Of a stretch of 64,000 bases of DNA, positions 44,558 through 53,334 are shown in pieces. The DNA is taken from assembly GCA_017306865.1 (NCBI GenBank), contig JAFKHH010000012.1:248001-312000 (forward strand), given 5' to 3'. The position numbers and the translations under genes are program-made. This DNA comes from Filimonas sp. (GTDB taxonomy: Bacteria; Bacteroidota; Bacteroidia; Chitinophagales; Chitinophagaceae). The notes below the pieces were generated by a model. That model had not been told where the DNA came from. It was given only the letters and a program-made list of their open reading frames with translations, and made no database searches. How positions within the stretch are numbered: position 1 is the stretch's first letter; every line of letters starts with the position of its first letter.

Positions 44558-47500
44558 CTATTTTCCATTATTATCTCCATCCTGGAAGTCAATCGTGATC
44601 AAACCATCATGGTGATCATGATCGCCACAGCTTAAGATTGTCTGGAAACTTGGGCGGGCAGCTCCCATTGGTGCGCCAGCCTTCTTTTCAGATATGATCT
44701 TGTTGATCAGCCTGTTTCTTTCAGCAGTAATTTGTTTACGCATTTGTGTATCATGATCAATGTCATAGTACAGCGTACCATCTACAATTGTCTTTTCTGC
44801 TTTTGCATAAATGCTTAGTGGGTTATCACTCCACAGAACAAGATCTGCGTCTTTGCCTACTTTAATGCTACCCACTTTATTTTCTACATGCAATGCTTTT
44901 GCAGGATTCAGTGTAACCATTTTGAAAGCATCATCTTCAGACATACCGCCATACTTTACAGATTTGGCGGCTTCCTGATTCAGGCGACGAGCCATCTCTG
45001 CATCATCAGAGTTAATACAAACATTCAAGCCCATTTTAGCCATCAGCGCAGCATTGTATGGAATAGCGTCTTGTACTTCCATTTTATAAGCCCACCAATC
45101 AGAGAAAGTAGAAACATTTGCACCGTGCGCTTTCATTTTATCTGCTACCTTGTAGCCTTCCAGTATGTGCGTGAACGTATTTACACGGAAGCCATATTTC
45201 TCTGCAATACGCATAGTTGATGTGATCTCACTTTGCACATAAGAGTGGCATGTAATAAAGCGTTTGCTATTCATAATCTCTACCAGTGCATCCAGCTCCA
45301 GGTCCCTGCGTGTTGCTTTAGGGTTAGCCTTCAGTGCATTTTGATAATCTGTAGCGCGTGCAAACGCATCATTCAATATCTGCTCTACACCCATTCTTGT
45401 GTCAGGGAAACGGTTGTTGTTTTGTGAAGTCGTACGTTTTACGTTTTCACCCAAAGCAAATTTGATAAACGGATCAGCACCTTTGAATTTCAGTTCCTCA
45501 TCATCTGCACCCCAGCGCAATTTGATCAGTTGTGTTTGTCCGCCAATCGTGTTAGCCGAGCCGTGCAGTATGTGAGAAGAAGTAACGCCACCACTTAGCT
45601 GGCGATAGATATTGATGTCATCCGGATTCAGGTTATCTGCAATACGCACTTCTGCGGTAACACTTTGTGCGCCTTCATTAATAGATGCTGCTGCTATATG
45701 CGAGTGCTCATCTATAATGCCCGGAGTTAAATATTTACCAGTACCATCTATTGTTTTAGCACCAGCCTCGCTTAAGTTTTTACCAATCGCTGCAATCTTG
45801 CCATTTTTTACCAATACATCTGTATTTTCCATGCGGCCATCCTTCTCATTCGTCCATACAGTCGCATTTTTAATGATCATTGTTTCCTGCTTAGGTAATT
45901 CCTCCCAGCCATAACCATCAAACGGGAAGGTAACCTTACCTAAACGGATTGGCATTTTTCTACGTGCGCTGTCAGCCTTTACCTCTGTTGCCTTTGTATA
46001 TACTGCAGACCATTGTATCATTGCGCCACTTGTGTCAAGGCCATTACCCTGCCACAGGCTGTCTGAGTTTACACCGCTAAGGCGAAGTGAGCTACGGCTA
46101 CGTTTTGATTCACCAAAGCTTAACTTGATCAGTTTGCCATCATAGCTAAACTTAGCAGGAATCGTATCTGTACTTAAAATGTTTGCACTGCTTTCGCTCT
46201 TCACATCCAGAGTGTATGTTTTAGTACCATTTTTACCTGTAACAGATAAATTATATACACCCGCAATAGCAGACCAGTTTTCATTTTTTACATTATAGTT
46301 ATCGCCCTGTACCCAGTTTTGATAAATAATGGTTTTCTCGTTGAAGATCGGGCCGGAAGTAATCACGAAGTTGGCAAGCTTTCCCTCCTCCAGGCTGCCC
46401 ACCTTGTCATACACACCCAATAATGTTGCAGGTGTTTTAGTCAAAGCGTCTAATGCCTTATTTTCTGTCAGGCCATATTCAATTGCCTTGCGCAGGTTTG
46501 TACCAAATTGTTTTACATCGCGCAAGTCAGATGCCGTTAAGCAGAACTGGATATTTTCTTTCTCAAACATAGCAGGTTCTGCCGGCGCCATTTCCCAATG
46601 CTTCATATCTGCAAGGGAAACAAAGCGAGCATCGTTCGGATCTTCTACATCCATTGCCTGCGGAAAGTTCAGCGGCAGAATGAAAGTTGCTTTTGTCTCT
46701 TTCATTTCCTTCATGCGCTGGTATTCATTACCACCCGCTTTCAGTATATATTGTACACCAAACTCATCGCCGATCCTGTCTGCACGCAAACAATTCCATT
46801 TATCATTTGCATCAAATATCTGCGGCAGGTTTTGTTCCTCGTTCCAGTATTTCAAAGAAAGGTTCACACCTTCTGTAGCAGGATTGCTTTTGTACCATTG
46901 TGCATCAAGGTAAGTCTGGCGCAGTAAAGCGATCGTACCCATCATACTGCTTGGATAACTTTGTGTAGATGCGCCCTTGCTCAGTGAGTAGTGCGCAGAA
47001 GCTTTCTCTTTCAGTATTACCAGGTTTTCCTTTTCATTTGCCAGTGTAACTACTACACCGGTACCGCGTGCAATACCATCTTTCTGGTGAGACAGCACCG
47101 TACCAAAACCTACCTCACGCAGGCTTTTTGCCTTTGCATCATCTGTAGTAAACAATGCGGAAGCATCTATATCTGTATGGATTGCCTGGTTCCAGCCATA
47201 AGAACCTTTTTGATTAGAAGTCAACTGTGCCGGAGCGCGGAAGTCAAAGCCACGGGGATCACGCTGAGGCGCAGTAAGGCCATAATCTGTATAAATGTCA
47301 ATGAAAGAAGGGTAAATATATTTCCCCTTGCAATCGATCACTACTGCATCTTTTGGAATCGCAGCATTAGCGCCCACAGCTACAATCTTACCCTTGCGGA
47401 TAATGAGCGTTGCGTCCTGCAATGTTGTTTGTGATTCTTTTACGATGGTAGCATGAGTAAAGGCGAAGCATTTGTCCCGCTTGTCCGCCACACCATTTAC

Positions 47501-47572
47501 AGGAAAGGTTTCCTGGGCCGACAGGTGCAATGCAAATGCACAACCCGTCAGCAACATGGTCCATTTTTTCAT
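44558..47572 (-). CDS. Large two-module exported amidohydrolase family protein
   Basis: A 1004-residue exported protein; I start at the ATG 47572, which gives a clean signal peptide (TMLLTGCAFALHLSAQ). The N-terminal module (to about 460) has the amidohydrolase outline but PSFIDIYTDYG where the HxH motif should be. A middle beta domain (about 460-590) follows. The C-terminal module keeps the metal ligands: TPGIIDEHSHIAA (HxH), FITCHSYVQSE, FTHILEGYKVA and VCINSDDAEMA (Asp). One active and one decayed module are therefore fused, and the next gene encodes another decayed module. The substrate is unknown; neighbours suggest peptide- or amide-related chemistry. A longer frame from 47668 lacks a signal peptide. 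Confidence 0.87.
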   Translation of the reverse strand: MKKWTMLLTGCAFALHLSAQETFPVNGVADKRDKCFAFTHATIVKESQTTLQDATLIIRKGKIVAVGANAAIPKDAVVIDCKGKYIYPSFIDIYTDYGLTAPQRDPRGFDFRAPAQLTSNQKGSYGWNQAIHTDIDASALFTTDDAKAKSLREVGFGTVLSHQKDGIARGTGVVVTLANEKENLVILKEKASAHYSLSKGASTQSYPSSMMGTIALLRQTYLDAQWYKSNPATEGVNLSLKYWNEEQNLPQIFDANDKWNCLRADRIGDEFGVQYILKAGGNEYQRMKEMKETKATFILPLNFPQAMDVEDPNDARFVSLADMKHWEMAPAEPAMFEKENIQFCLTASDLRDVKQFGTNLRKAIEYGLTENKALDALTKTPATLLGVYDKVGSLEEGKLANFVITSGPIFNEKTIIYQNWVQGDNYNVKNENWSAIAGVYNLSVTGKNGTKTYTLDVKSESSANILSTDTIPAKFSYDGKLIKLSFGESKRSRSSLRLSGVNSDSLWQGNGLDTSGAMIQWSAVYTKATEVKADSARRKMPIRLGKVTFPFDGYGWEELPKQETMIIKNATVWTNEKDGRMENTDVLVKNGKIAAIGKNLSEAGAKTIDGTGKYLTPGIIDEHSHIAAASINEGAQSVTAEVRIADNLNPDDINIYRQLSGGVTSSHILHGSANTIGGQTQLIKLRWGADDEELKFKGADPFIKFALGENVKRTTSQNNNRFPDTRMGVEQILNDAFARATDYQNALKANPKATRRDLELDALVEIMNSKRFITCHSYVQSEITSTMRIAEKYGFRVNTFTHILEGYKVADKMKAHGANVSTFSDWWAYKMEVQDAIPYNAALMAKMGLNVCINSDDAEMARRLNQEAAKSVKYGGMSEDDAFKMVTLNPAKALHVENKVGSIKVGKDADLVLWSDNPLSIYAKAEKTIVDGTLYYDIDHDTQMRKQITAERNRLINKIISEKKAGAPMGAARPSFQTILSCGDHDHHDGLITIDFQDGDNNGK

Positions 47573-47686
47573 GAGCTTGTCAGTTTGTTTTCTCAAAATT
47601 TGTGAAAAGGAATAGCCGCCAGTCAGGAAACAGGCCACATAGCGCGCACCGCGAAATGAATATCTCACATGCTTCCATCTCCCTGG

Positions 47687-47732
47687 ATGGCAAAAAGCTA
47701 ACCCAAGCCTTAAAGCTACTTTATTTTGCCAT
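47687..47732. promoter_or_regulatory. Inverted repeat upstream of the amidohydrolase operon
   Basis: ATGGCAAAA (47687-47695) and TTTTGCCAT (47724-47732) are perfect inverted copies, with AGCT pairs inside. They sit 115-160 nt upstream of the ATG at 47572; an operator or an mRNA leader hairpin. Confidence 0.4.
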
Positions 47733-47778
47733 TCACTTGTGAACGATTACACCGATGGTTTTGAAATATTTGCCGAAG

Positions 47779-48035
47779 TTTCACGCAAAGCAGCCAAGTA
47801 TCGCAAAGTCCGCAAAGAATACGCAGAGGACACAAAGAGTCGCGAAGCGGCTTTCCTGTGTGCCCTTATGTTGTCTTGAATGAATCAAGCATTGCTATTG
47901 GGAAACTGCTTTGATCTGTTCTATGTACCTATTTACCTATGTCCCTATGTGTTTAAAAAAATCCGCTCCGATCCCTCAAATCCCACACCTTTCTCCTCCA
48001 ACCCTCCCTGCGGGTCTTTGCGGCTTTGCGTGAAA
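47779..48035. repeat. Word-type inverted repeat (CACGCAAAG family) with 217-nt loop
   Basis: TTTCACGCAAAGCAGCCAAG (47779-47798) pairs with 48016-48035 at 18 of 20 positions; AAATATTT words flank both arms. The loop contains GCAAAG/GCGAAG words and a separate run of CTATGTACC/CTATTTACC words at about 47921-47955. The region 47573-48089 holds no gene that I can support. Confidence 0.7.
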
Positions 48036-48089
48036 TATTTCGCGTGAAAACCCGTAGCTTTAAAACCGCAACCAACAAGCATATCTCTC

Positions 48090-49661
48090 ATGAAAAAACT
48101 ACTGGCGCTTTTACTCATTGGCTCCACTCATCTACATGCACAGCAAACTGCCGACGTCATTATCCGCAACGGCAGGATCATAGACGGTACCGGCAATTCC
48201 TGGTTTTATGGCGATGTTGCCGTGAAAGACGGAAAGATCAAAGCCATCGGCAAACTCACTGCATGGCATGCCACAAAAGAAATAGACGCCAGGAAAATGA
48301 TTGTTGCACCGGGCTTCATCGACGTACACACACATATAGAAGGTGATGAAGTGTTACAGCCAACTGCAGACAATTTTATTCTGGATGGTGTTACCAGTGT
48401 TATTACCGGCAACTGTGGTGCATCCAGGGTTAACCTCGGAAAGTATTTTGCATTCATTGATAGCCTGCGCGTGTCAGTGAATGTTGCCAGCTTTATCGGG
48501 CACAACGATGTGCGTCGCGCAGCAATGGGGCGTGCTAACCGCGAACCATCACAGGCAGAGCTGGACCACATGAAGCAGATTGTAGACAAAGCCATGGAAG
48601 ATGGCGCTGTAGGTTTTTCCACAGGGCTTATATACATACCGGGCACTTATTCCAAAACAGACGAAGTAGTTGCGCTGGCAAAAGAGGCAGCTAAATACAA
48701 TGGTATATATACCTCCCATATTCGCGATGAAGCAGACAGCGTAACACAAGCCATAGAAGAAGCCATTAATATCGGCAGACAAGCGAACATGCCTGTAGAA
48801 ATATCCCACTTCAAACTAAGCGGTCAGCAAAATTGGGGCAGGTGGAAAGAAACATTGCCGTTGGTAATGAAAGCAAGAGAAGAAGGCTACGATGTTACTA
48901 TAGATCAGTATCCATACACTGCCAGCAGTACATCCTTAAGTACATTATTACCAGATGCCGTATTAGCCGACAGCCAGGATTCTGTAGTGGCAAGACTTAA
49001 TAGGCCAGATGTACATGCTAAAGTTGTAAATCACATGTTGAGAAACCTGAAGCGAAGAAAGTTAAAGCATTTCAGCTATCCCGTAGTCGCCTTCTACAAA
49101 GCAGATACAACATTCAATGGGAAGAGTATAGAACAGGTAAACCTGATGATGGGTAGAAAGCATACCGTAAAACAAGAGGCGGAAACTATTATAGACATGA
49201 TGAAAAAGGGCGGCGCCTCCATGGTATTTCACGGCATGAGTGAAGATGATGTAAAAGCCATCATGAAATATCCGTTCAATATGTTTGCGTCTGATGCCAG
49301 CATCCGTGTATATAAGCAAGGCTCACCGCACCCGCGCGGCTATGGCACGAATGCACGCGTGCTGGGTAAATACGTACGCGAAGAAAAAGTGATTGGCCTG
49401 GAAGAAGCCATTCGCAGAATGACATCACTGCCTGCACAGAAATTTCAACTGCGCGATCGTGGCCTGTTACGCGAAGGCTTTGCCGCAGACATTGTCGTAT
49501 TTGATGAAAATAAAGTCGCCGACAAATCAACATACGAAAACCCACACCAGTACTCTACAGGATTTGAGTATGTATTGGTAAATGGGAAACTGACAGTAGA
49601 AGACGGCGTGCATAATAAAACAAGGAATGGGGTAATACTCTATGGGCCGGGGAAGAAATAG
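48090..49661 (+). CDS. D-aminoacylase / N-acyl-D-amino-acid deacylase family protein, exported
   Basis: An exported zinc amidohydrolase that cleaves N-acyl (mostly D-) amino acids. The 523-residue protein has a signal peptide (LLALLLIGSTHLHAQ), GRIIDGTGNSWFYGDVAVKDG at the start of the beta-sandwich, the metal motif PGFIDVHTHIEGD, GVTSVITGNCGAS with the cysteine of this family, GFSTGLIYIPGTYSKTDE, YTSHIRDEADS, PVEISHFK and MFASDASIR. All expected ligands are present. The M19 dipeptidase gene follows on the same strand, and together they could process acylated or D-residue-containing peptides such as cell-wall fragments. A TAGCTTTA box at 48055-48062 may be the promoter. Confidence 0.93.
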   Translation: MKKLLALLLIGSTHLHAQQTADVIIRNGRIIDGTGNSWFYGDVAVKDGKIKAIGKLTAWHATKEIDARKMIVAPGFIDVHTHIEGDEVLQPTADNFILDGVTSVITGNCGASRVNLGKYFAFIDSLRVSVNVASFIGHNDVRRAAMGRANREPSQAELDHMKQIVDKAMEDGAVGFSTGLIYIPGTYSKTDEVVALAKEAAKYNGIYTSHIRDEADSVTQAIEEAINIGRQANMPVEISHFKLSGQQNWGRWKETLPLVMKAREEGYDVTIDQYPYTASSTSLSTLLPDAVLADSQDSVVARLNRPDVHAKVVNHMLRNLKRRKLKHFSYPVVAFYKADTTFNGKSIEQVNLMMGRKHTVKQEAETIIDMMKKGGASMVFHGMSEDDVKAIMKYPFNMFASDASIRVYKQGSPHPRGYGTNARVLGKYVREEKVIGLEEAIRRMTSLPAQKFQLRDRGLLREGFAADIVVFDENKVADKSTYENPHQYSTGFEYVLVNGKLTVEDGVHNKTRNGVILYGPGKK

Positions 49662-49728
49662 GCCACCAAGACACTAAGGCAGGAAGAAACACCAAGTTCT
49701 CCTTTCTGTGTTTCTGTGCCTCTGTGGC
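49662..49728. repeat. Word-type inverted repeat (GGCCACCAAGACAC family)
   Basis: GCCAC...AAACACCAAG words at 49662-49696 face CTTTCTGTGTTTC...GTGGC at 49702-49728, directly at the deacylase stop codon. A second set (CGCAGAAA, GAAATCGCAGAAAG, CTTTCCGCG) follows at about 49756-49810. Imperfect pairing, clear word structure. Confidence 0.6.
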
Positions 49729-49838
49729 AAAATATATTCTTGGAAATATTTTCTCGCAGAAAACACGGAAATCGCAGAAAGTCTTCCGCGTATTCAGCGC
49801 TTTCCGCGAGCCATACTTTGCGATAAAACAAACTTGAA

Positions 49839-51011
49839 ATGAAAAAAATTCTCCTTTCTCTTTTATTGCTTACCACAATAAAAACCTTCTCTCAAAAAAA
49901 CTATCAGCAAATACATGCAGATGCCATTTTGATAGATTCGCACAACGACATCTTAAACGAATGCTTTGAGAAAGGATACAGCTTTGATCAAAACCTGCAA
50001 GGCAAAACCCACAGCGATTTAAACCGCATGCTACAAGGTGGAATAGATATACAAGTATTCTCCATCTGGTGCAACGGGAAGAAAGAACATCCTTTCGCCT
50101 ACGCAAACAAACAAATAGATTCACTCTACGCATGGATAGCGCGCAACACCGATAAAATGATGCTCGTAACAACGCCGAAGCAATTGCAACAGGCAGTAAA
50201 GCAACATAAATTAGGTGCAATGATAGGGGTGGAAGGCGGCCACATGATTGAGAATAACATAGCTTATGTAGATAGTTTGTACAATCGAGGTACAAGATAT
50301 ATGACACTTACGTGGAACAACTCTACGCCGTGGTCTACTTCCGCAATGGAAGAAACAAAAGATTCGCTGCTGCATCAGCCGAAGGGATTAAGTGCCTATG
50401 GCAAACAAATTGTACAACGAATGAACGCACTGGGCATGATGGTAGACCTCTCTCATGTAGGGGAACAAACTTTCTGGGATGCGATTCATACATCTACAAA
50501 GCCTGTATTGGTATCCCACAGTTGCGTATATAATCTTTGTCCCGTCTTTCGCAATCTGAAAGATGACCAGATAAAAGCAGTGGCAAAGAGCGGCGGCGTT
50601 ATTCAATTAAATTTCTATTCCGGCTTTATTGACAGCAACTATGAAAAACGCATGAATGCAATTATTCTTTCGCACAAGGCAGAGGCAGATTCATTGAAGC
50701 TGGCGGGTAAAAGTGAAGCTGCTGTTGCTAAGTTTATTCAAAACAAATACAAAACTGAACTCGAAGCAATTAAAGCCCCATTAAGCAAATTGCTCGATCA
50801 TCTTGACTATATCGTAAAACTAGTAGGTGTAGATTACGTTGGCCTTGGTTCGGACTTCGATGGTATAGAAGCGCCACCTGCAGAACTTACAGATGTAACT
50901 AAATACCCACTCGTTACAAAAGGATTGCTGGAAAGAGGCTATAGTAAAAAAGAGATAGAAAAAATACTCGGCGGAAATTTCATAAGAGTGTTTGAAGCGA
51001 ACAGCAGGTGA
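49839..51011 (+). CDS. Membrane dipeptidase, peptidase family M19
   Basis: A di-zinc dipeptidase of the renal dipeptidase family, exported (signal SLLLLTTIKTFSQ). The 390-residue protein has the HxD motif in LIDSHNDILNE, the bridging Glu in MIGVEGGHMIEN, two His ligands in VDLSHVGEQTFWD and PVLVSHSCVYN, and the Asp in GLGSDFDGIEAP. M19 enzymes accept dipeptides with a D-residue at the C-terminal position, so pairing with the D-aminoacylase upstream is sensible. The lead gene ends 177 nt earlier and word repeats lie between, so cotranscription is uncertain. Confidence 0.95.
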   Translation: MKKILLSLLLLTTIKTFSQKNYQQIHADAILIDSHNDILNECFEKGYSFDQNLQGKTHSDLNRMLQGGIDIQVFSIWCNGKKEHPFAYANKQIDSLYAWIARNTDKMMLVTTPKQLQQAVKQHKLGAMIGVEGGHMIENNIAYVDSLYNRGTRYMTLTWNNSTPWSTSAMEETKDSLLHQPKGLSAYGKQIVQRMNALGMMVDLSHVGEQTFWDAIHTSTKPVLVSHSCVYNLCPVFRNLKDDQIKAVAKSGGVIQLNFYSGFIDSNYEKRMNAIILSHKAEADSLKLAGKSEAAVAKFIQNKYKTELEAIKAPLSKLLDHLDYIVKLVGVDYVGLGSDFDGIEAPPAELTDVTKYPLVTKGLLERGYSKKEIEKILGGNFIRVFEANSR

Positions 51012-51018
51012 GGAAAAT

Positions 51019-51119
51019 CGTGAATCGGGAGTCGTGAATATGCGCGCTTAATTTTCAACGTCTGCGCAATAGAAATGCTAATTACACTAAGCAGGCTTAT
51101 TCACGATTGTCGATTCACG
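51019..51119. repeat. Word-type inverted repeat (CGTGAA family)
   Basis: Arms 51019-51043 and 51095-51119 pair at 21 of 25 positions. The right arm is a 22-of-25 match to the arm at 18735-18759, more than 32 kb away. It lies between the convergent M19 and DUF2314 genes, starting 8 nt past one stop and ending 7 nt before the other. Confidence 0.85.
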
Positions 51120-51126
51120 TCTCACG

Positions 51127-52017
51127 CTATTCCACCAACCCCGCCACACGCCAGCCGTCCGCAGTATTACTCACCTTCAGCTTTTGCTGAGACTTTGTAT
51201 TGTCAGGATAAAAACAGACCTCGGTAATAATGTATAGGTCATCAGTTATCTTTTGCCTGTGAGGGAATGCACGCAGAATGTCTATAAAAGATGGTAAAGG
51301 ATTTTCTTCGTAATATTTGATGAAAGACAACCTCAATGTCTCTGCTGTTTGATCCACCAGCTCATTGTCATCTGCCAATCCAGGTGTTTGCATAGACGAT
51401 AACATATCCCTTGCTTCCTGGGTAAAGTCTTTACAGGCAACAGCCATCTCCAGGTCCTGGTCATTATACGCATCTTCCAGGCACAGGATTGCACCTTCCG
51501 GCGTAGTAAAGTCATGTTCAAAAAAATCAAACCCCTCGTCTATATACAGGTTAATACTCTTGTCAAAGTTTGGTTTTTCCTCATCAGGGATTGTATCCCT
51601 GATAGCGCGGATCGTATAACCACCAACCAATCGCCCGTTTTCCACGATCATCCAGTCAGAGATCAGCGAACGGTCAATGCCGATCTTTTGATTCAGTGAA
51701 ACATTTTTTACATCCACTGGCGCATTGCCAACAACACCGAAGAGGTTACCCTCCTCATCAAATTCAGGATTCGCCAGCCAGATATGCTCTGCGGCATCGC
51801 CATCGATGATCTTTACCTTAATGGAAAAATACTGCTGGTACGGTTGTGGAGATTGCAGGCTTGTTTCAAAATAGCCCAATGTCAGGTTAGCCTTTTCTAT
51901 AGCCCAGTTCATCAGCTCGTCCGTGCCAGGCACATATACCATGTCTGGCTCACCCTCACGTTCCACCACCCTGTCCTCTTCCTTCTTGCTGCCAAACAGC
52001 TTTTTTAAAAAACTCAT
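51127..52017 (-). CDS. DUF2314 domain-containing protein
   Basis: A 296-residue cytoplasmic protein. The central segment YFSIKVKIIDGDAAEHIWLANPEFDEEGNLFGVV, represented by DGDAAEHIWL and FGVVGNAPVDVKNV, together with DWMIVENGRLVGGYTIRAIRD, fits the DUF2314 (YegJ-like) domain, whose role is unknown. The N-terminus has a charged KKLFGSKKEED stretch and the C-terminal third is a separate alpha/beta region (ILRAFPHRQKITDDLYIITEVCFYP). Transcribed towards the M19 gene; upstream lies a region of mixed word arms. Confidence 0.82.
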   Translation of the reverse strand: MSFLKKLFGSKKEEDRVVEREGEPDMVYVPGTDELMNWAIEKANLTLGYFETSLQSPQPYQQYFSIKVKIIDGDAAEHIWLANPEFDEEGNLFGVVGNAPVDVKNVSLNQKIGIDRSLISDWMIVENGRLVGGYTIRAIRDTIPDEEKPNFDKSINLYIDEGFDFFEHDFTTPEGAILCLEDAYNDQDLEMAVACKDFTQEARDMLSSMQTPGLADDNELVDQTAETLRLSFIKYYEENPLPSFIDILRAFPHRQKITDDLYIITEVCFYPDNTKSQQKLKVSNTADGWRVAGLVE

Positions 52018-52047
52018 AGGTTATGTTTAAGTACAAATTACAAGTAT

Positions 52048-52212
52048 GTACGATGTAATAGGGGTTAATTGTTGCATGGTTATATGGTTGAATTGTTGTT
52101 GGATGCTATGCGACTTTCACCATTCACCACAGATGCACAGAAAAAATTCGGTGCTTCTTCCTGTCCTTGCGTCTTAATAGCCCATTCACGACTCCCGTCT
52201 CACGCCTCACGA
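52048..52212. repeat. Mixed unpaired word-repeat arms
   Basis: The gap before glk holds single arms of three vocabularies side by side: GTACGATGT (52048-52056), AATTGTT/ATATGGTTG words (52065-52100), and ATTCACGACTCCCGTCTCACG (first and last 20 nt within 52184-52212). None finds its full partner locally. Confidence 0.55.
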
Positions 52213-53241
52213 TGCTATCACATACGCCCCATACAATCCTGCACCCAGCAATGCCGTGTTATCATTCAGCACTACGTACACCGGCACCTCTTTTATCAGG
52301 TCCTGCATACGGTCACAATCCAGGAACGTTTTAAAGAACAGATCTGTTTGTAGCAGGTTGATAATTTTTGGAGGAATACCACCGCCGATAAACAGACCAC
52401 CAACAGACTTCAATTTCAGTACCAAACTTGCAGATTCGCGGGCAAGATATTCTACAAATAAGTGCATGGTGTGCTGGCAGATCTCCGCCTTTTTTTCAAT
52501 AGCCATTTTACTTACCACCGCAGACGCATTGCTCTCCTCCTGTAACATCTCTGTAAGCCATGCCGGCTCATCCATTTGTTCTACATCGCGCAGAAACTCA
52601 TAAATGCGGTAAATGCCCGGACCGGAGATAACATGCTCCCAGCTTACAACACCTTCCGTTGACTGCAGGTGCTGCAATAGTTTAATGTCCTGTTGCGTAC
52701 GAGGCGCAAACTCTGAGTGTCCGCCCTCTGTTGCAAACGGGTGATAAGCCGAGCGGCTCTTAAACATGCCCGCTTCGCCCAGGCCGGTGCCCGGCGCTAT
52801 GATAGCAATATTGCCCTCTGTTTGTTTAACGCCATCGCTGATCGTGTATATGTCCTCATCCTTCAGGCAGGCCAGTCCATAAGCTGTTGCCTCCAGGTCA
52901 TTGATCAGCATTACCTTTTGTATGCCTGTTTTGCTAATGATCTCGTCGGTAGATACCTTCCAGTTCAGGTTAGTAAATTCAACCGTGCCTTTTATTACCG
53001 GCCCGGCTACACCCAGGCATATCTTGTCCGGCGTTTGCTTACAGTCCTTTATAAATTGTAAAACAATATCAGTAAAAGTATCATACTCGCTGGATGGATA
53101 CCTGTTGTTATACAACATCTCCATATCCTCTCCCAACACTTTAAACAATGCCAGGTTTGCTTTAGTGCCACCAACATCACCTGCTAATACTAACTGTGGT
53201 TCCCTTATCTCGTCCTTATACGGCAAAAAAACAGGTATCAT
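52207..53241 (-). CDS. glk: Glucokinase
   Basis: An ATP-dependent glucokinase of the Glk (COG0837) family, 344 residues. Motifs in order: VLAGDVGGTKANLALF (phosphate 1), VMLINDLEATAYGL, IIAPGTGLGEAGMF, FATEGGHSEFAPRTQQDIKLL (His-Glu glucose-binding motif), WEHVISGPGIYRIYEFL and GGLFIGGGIPPKI. It phosphorylates glucose in the cytoplasm at the entry to glycolysis. The E1 dehydrogenase gene lies 1.3 kb upstream on the same strand but an inverted repeat (53249-53334) separates them. The last codons overlap a CGTGA-word arm. Confidence 0.95.
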   Translation of the reverse strand: MIPVFLPYKDEIREPQLVLAGDVGGTKANLALFKVLGEDMEMLYNNRYPSSEYDTFTDIVLQFIKDCKQTPDKICLGVAGPVIKGTVEFTNLNWKVSTDEIISKTGIQKVMLINDLEATAYGLACLKDEDIYTISDGVKQTEGNIAIIAPGTGLGEAGMFKSRSAYHPFATEGGHSEFAPRTQQDIKLLQHLQSTEGVVSWEHVISGPGIYRIYEFLRDVEQMDEPAWLTEMLQEESNASAVVSKMAIEKKAEICQHTMHLFVEYLARESASLVLKLKSVGGLFIGGGIPPKIINLLQTDLFFKTFLDCDRMQDLIKEVPVYVVLNDNTALLGAGLYGAYVIAS

Positions 53242-53248
53242 ATAACTA

Positions 53249-53334
53249 AATAATTGTTTAATGGTTGCATTGTTAAATTGTTTTATTGCTGGTCAGTACA
53301 AACAATTTAACCATTGAACAATGCAGCAATTATT
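53249..53334. repeat. Word-type inverted repeat (AATTGTT family) with swapped inner words
   Basis: Outer pairs AATAATTG (53249-53256) with CAATTATT and AAATTGTTT (53275-53283) with AAACAATTT frame inner words. On the left the inner order is AATGGTT then GCATTGTT; on the right it is AACCATT then AACAATGC, i.e. not reversed. The inner words therefore cannot all pair in one nested hairpin. Confidence 0.75.

Noticed and set aside
47945-48127. 60-codon minus-strand frame upstream of the deacylase
   Set aside because: It spans word-type repeats and the deacylase signal peptide region on the other strand.
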